Assembly (NCBI GenBank): GCA_934777095.1
Contig: CAKVNP010000012.1
Coordinates: forward strand, 1-14,058
Source of the DNA: an uncultured Clostridium sp.
GTDB lineage: Bacteria > Bacillota > Clostridia > Clostridiales > Clostridiaceae
DNA length: 14,058 bases
Reading direction: 5' to 3'
The notes beneath the pieces were generated by a model, which did no database searches, was not told the DNA's origin, and worked only from the letters and a program-made list of their open reading frames with translations. The position numbers and the translations under genes were made by a program. Below, piece after piece: positions 13,929 through 14,058 of this stretch; position 1 is the stretch's first letter; the number at the start of each line of letters is the position of its first letter.

Positions 13929-14058
13929 ATGTTAAAAAAATTTATTAGAGGGATTTTTTCAATTATCGGACTTGTAGTGGGGTATTTAGCAGCCAATTTT
14001 TTAGAAGATATAATTAATTATAAAGGAGCAAAATATCTAGCTAAACCAGTATATACAA
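13929..14058 (+). CDS. yacL: PIN/TRAM domain protein YacL, N-terminal part only
   Basis: Only the first 43 codons are in the window; the gene runs off the right edge. The N-terminus (MLKKFIRGIFSIIGLVVGYLA) is a membrane helix after a basic start, typical of YacL-type proteins, which carry several transmembrane helices followed by PIN nuclease and TRAM domains. The position after ctsR-clpC-radA-disA is the conserved one for yacL, which supports the call strongly. Start: ATG at 13929 with AGGAGGTG (13915-13922) six bases upstream, an almost complete anti-16S match. The nuclease residues are outside the window, so activity cannot be judged. Confidence 0.82.
   Translation, partial: MLKKFIRGIFSIIGLVVGYLAANFLEDIINYKGAKYLAKPVYT

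Overview
The window is low-GC, AT-rich Firmicutes DNA, most probably from a Clostridium sensu stricto type anaerobe. The evidence is a clostridial 2[4Fe-4S] ferredoxin, a Gin-type sporulation anti-sigma factor, strong GGAGG ribosome binding sites, short T-tailed terminators, and Firmicutes gene order. It looks like ordinary core chromosome. I found no insertion sequence, prophage, CRISPR array or integrase.

Layout. Positions 1-106 hold the 3' part of a tRNA-Cys and its terminator. An AT-rich gap (about 107-284) then carries a cluster of DnaA-box matches and a 20-bp tandem repeat. Next come two minus-strand genes: a CorA-type metal transporter and an M20-family peptidase homologue that has lost several expected catalytic residues. 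From about 2.6 to 6.0 kb there is a plus-strand block of gin, a guanylate-kinase-like gene, darA (c-di-AMP receptor), holB (clamp-loader delta prime) and ricT. This matches the Bacillus csfB...tmk-yaaQ-yaaR-holB-yaaT region, but with a guanylate-kinase-like gene in the tmk place and no yaaR. A single ferredoxin gene too short for usual ORF cut-offs follows (6084-6254), then a minus-strand metallo-beta-lactamase-fold protein that lacks the usual metal ligands.

From 7.1 kb the stress and genome-maintenance block runs ctsR, clpC, (a small minus-strand gene), radA, disA, a minus-strand Cys-rich conserved gene, and the start of yacL (PIN/TRAM). A textbook CtsR operator overlaps the ctsR start region. 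mcsA and mcsB, usually between ctsR and clpC, are absent. disA (c-di-AMP synthesis) and darA (c-di-AMP sensing) are both in this window, about 8 kb apart.

The less explained items are the DnaA-box cluster, the two probable pseudoenzymes (M20 and MBL folds), the ferredoxin promoter palindrome, the unrecognised 53-residue gene between clpC and radA with its own leader hairpin and terminator, and the divergent RadA. No clearly new multi-gene system is visible. Family assignments come from motif recognition by eye, not from database searches.
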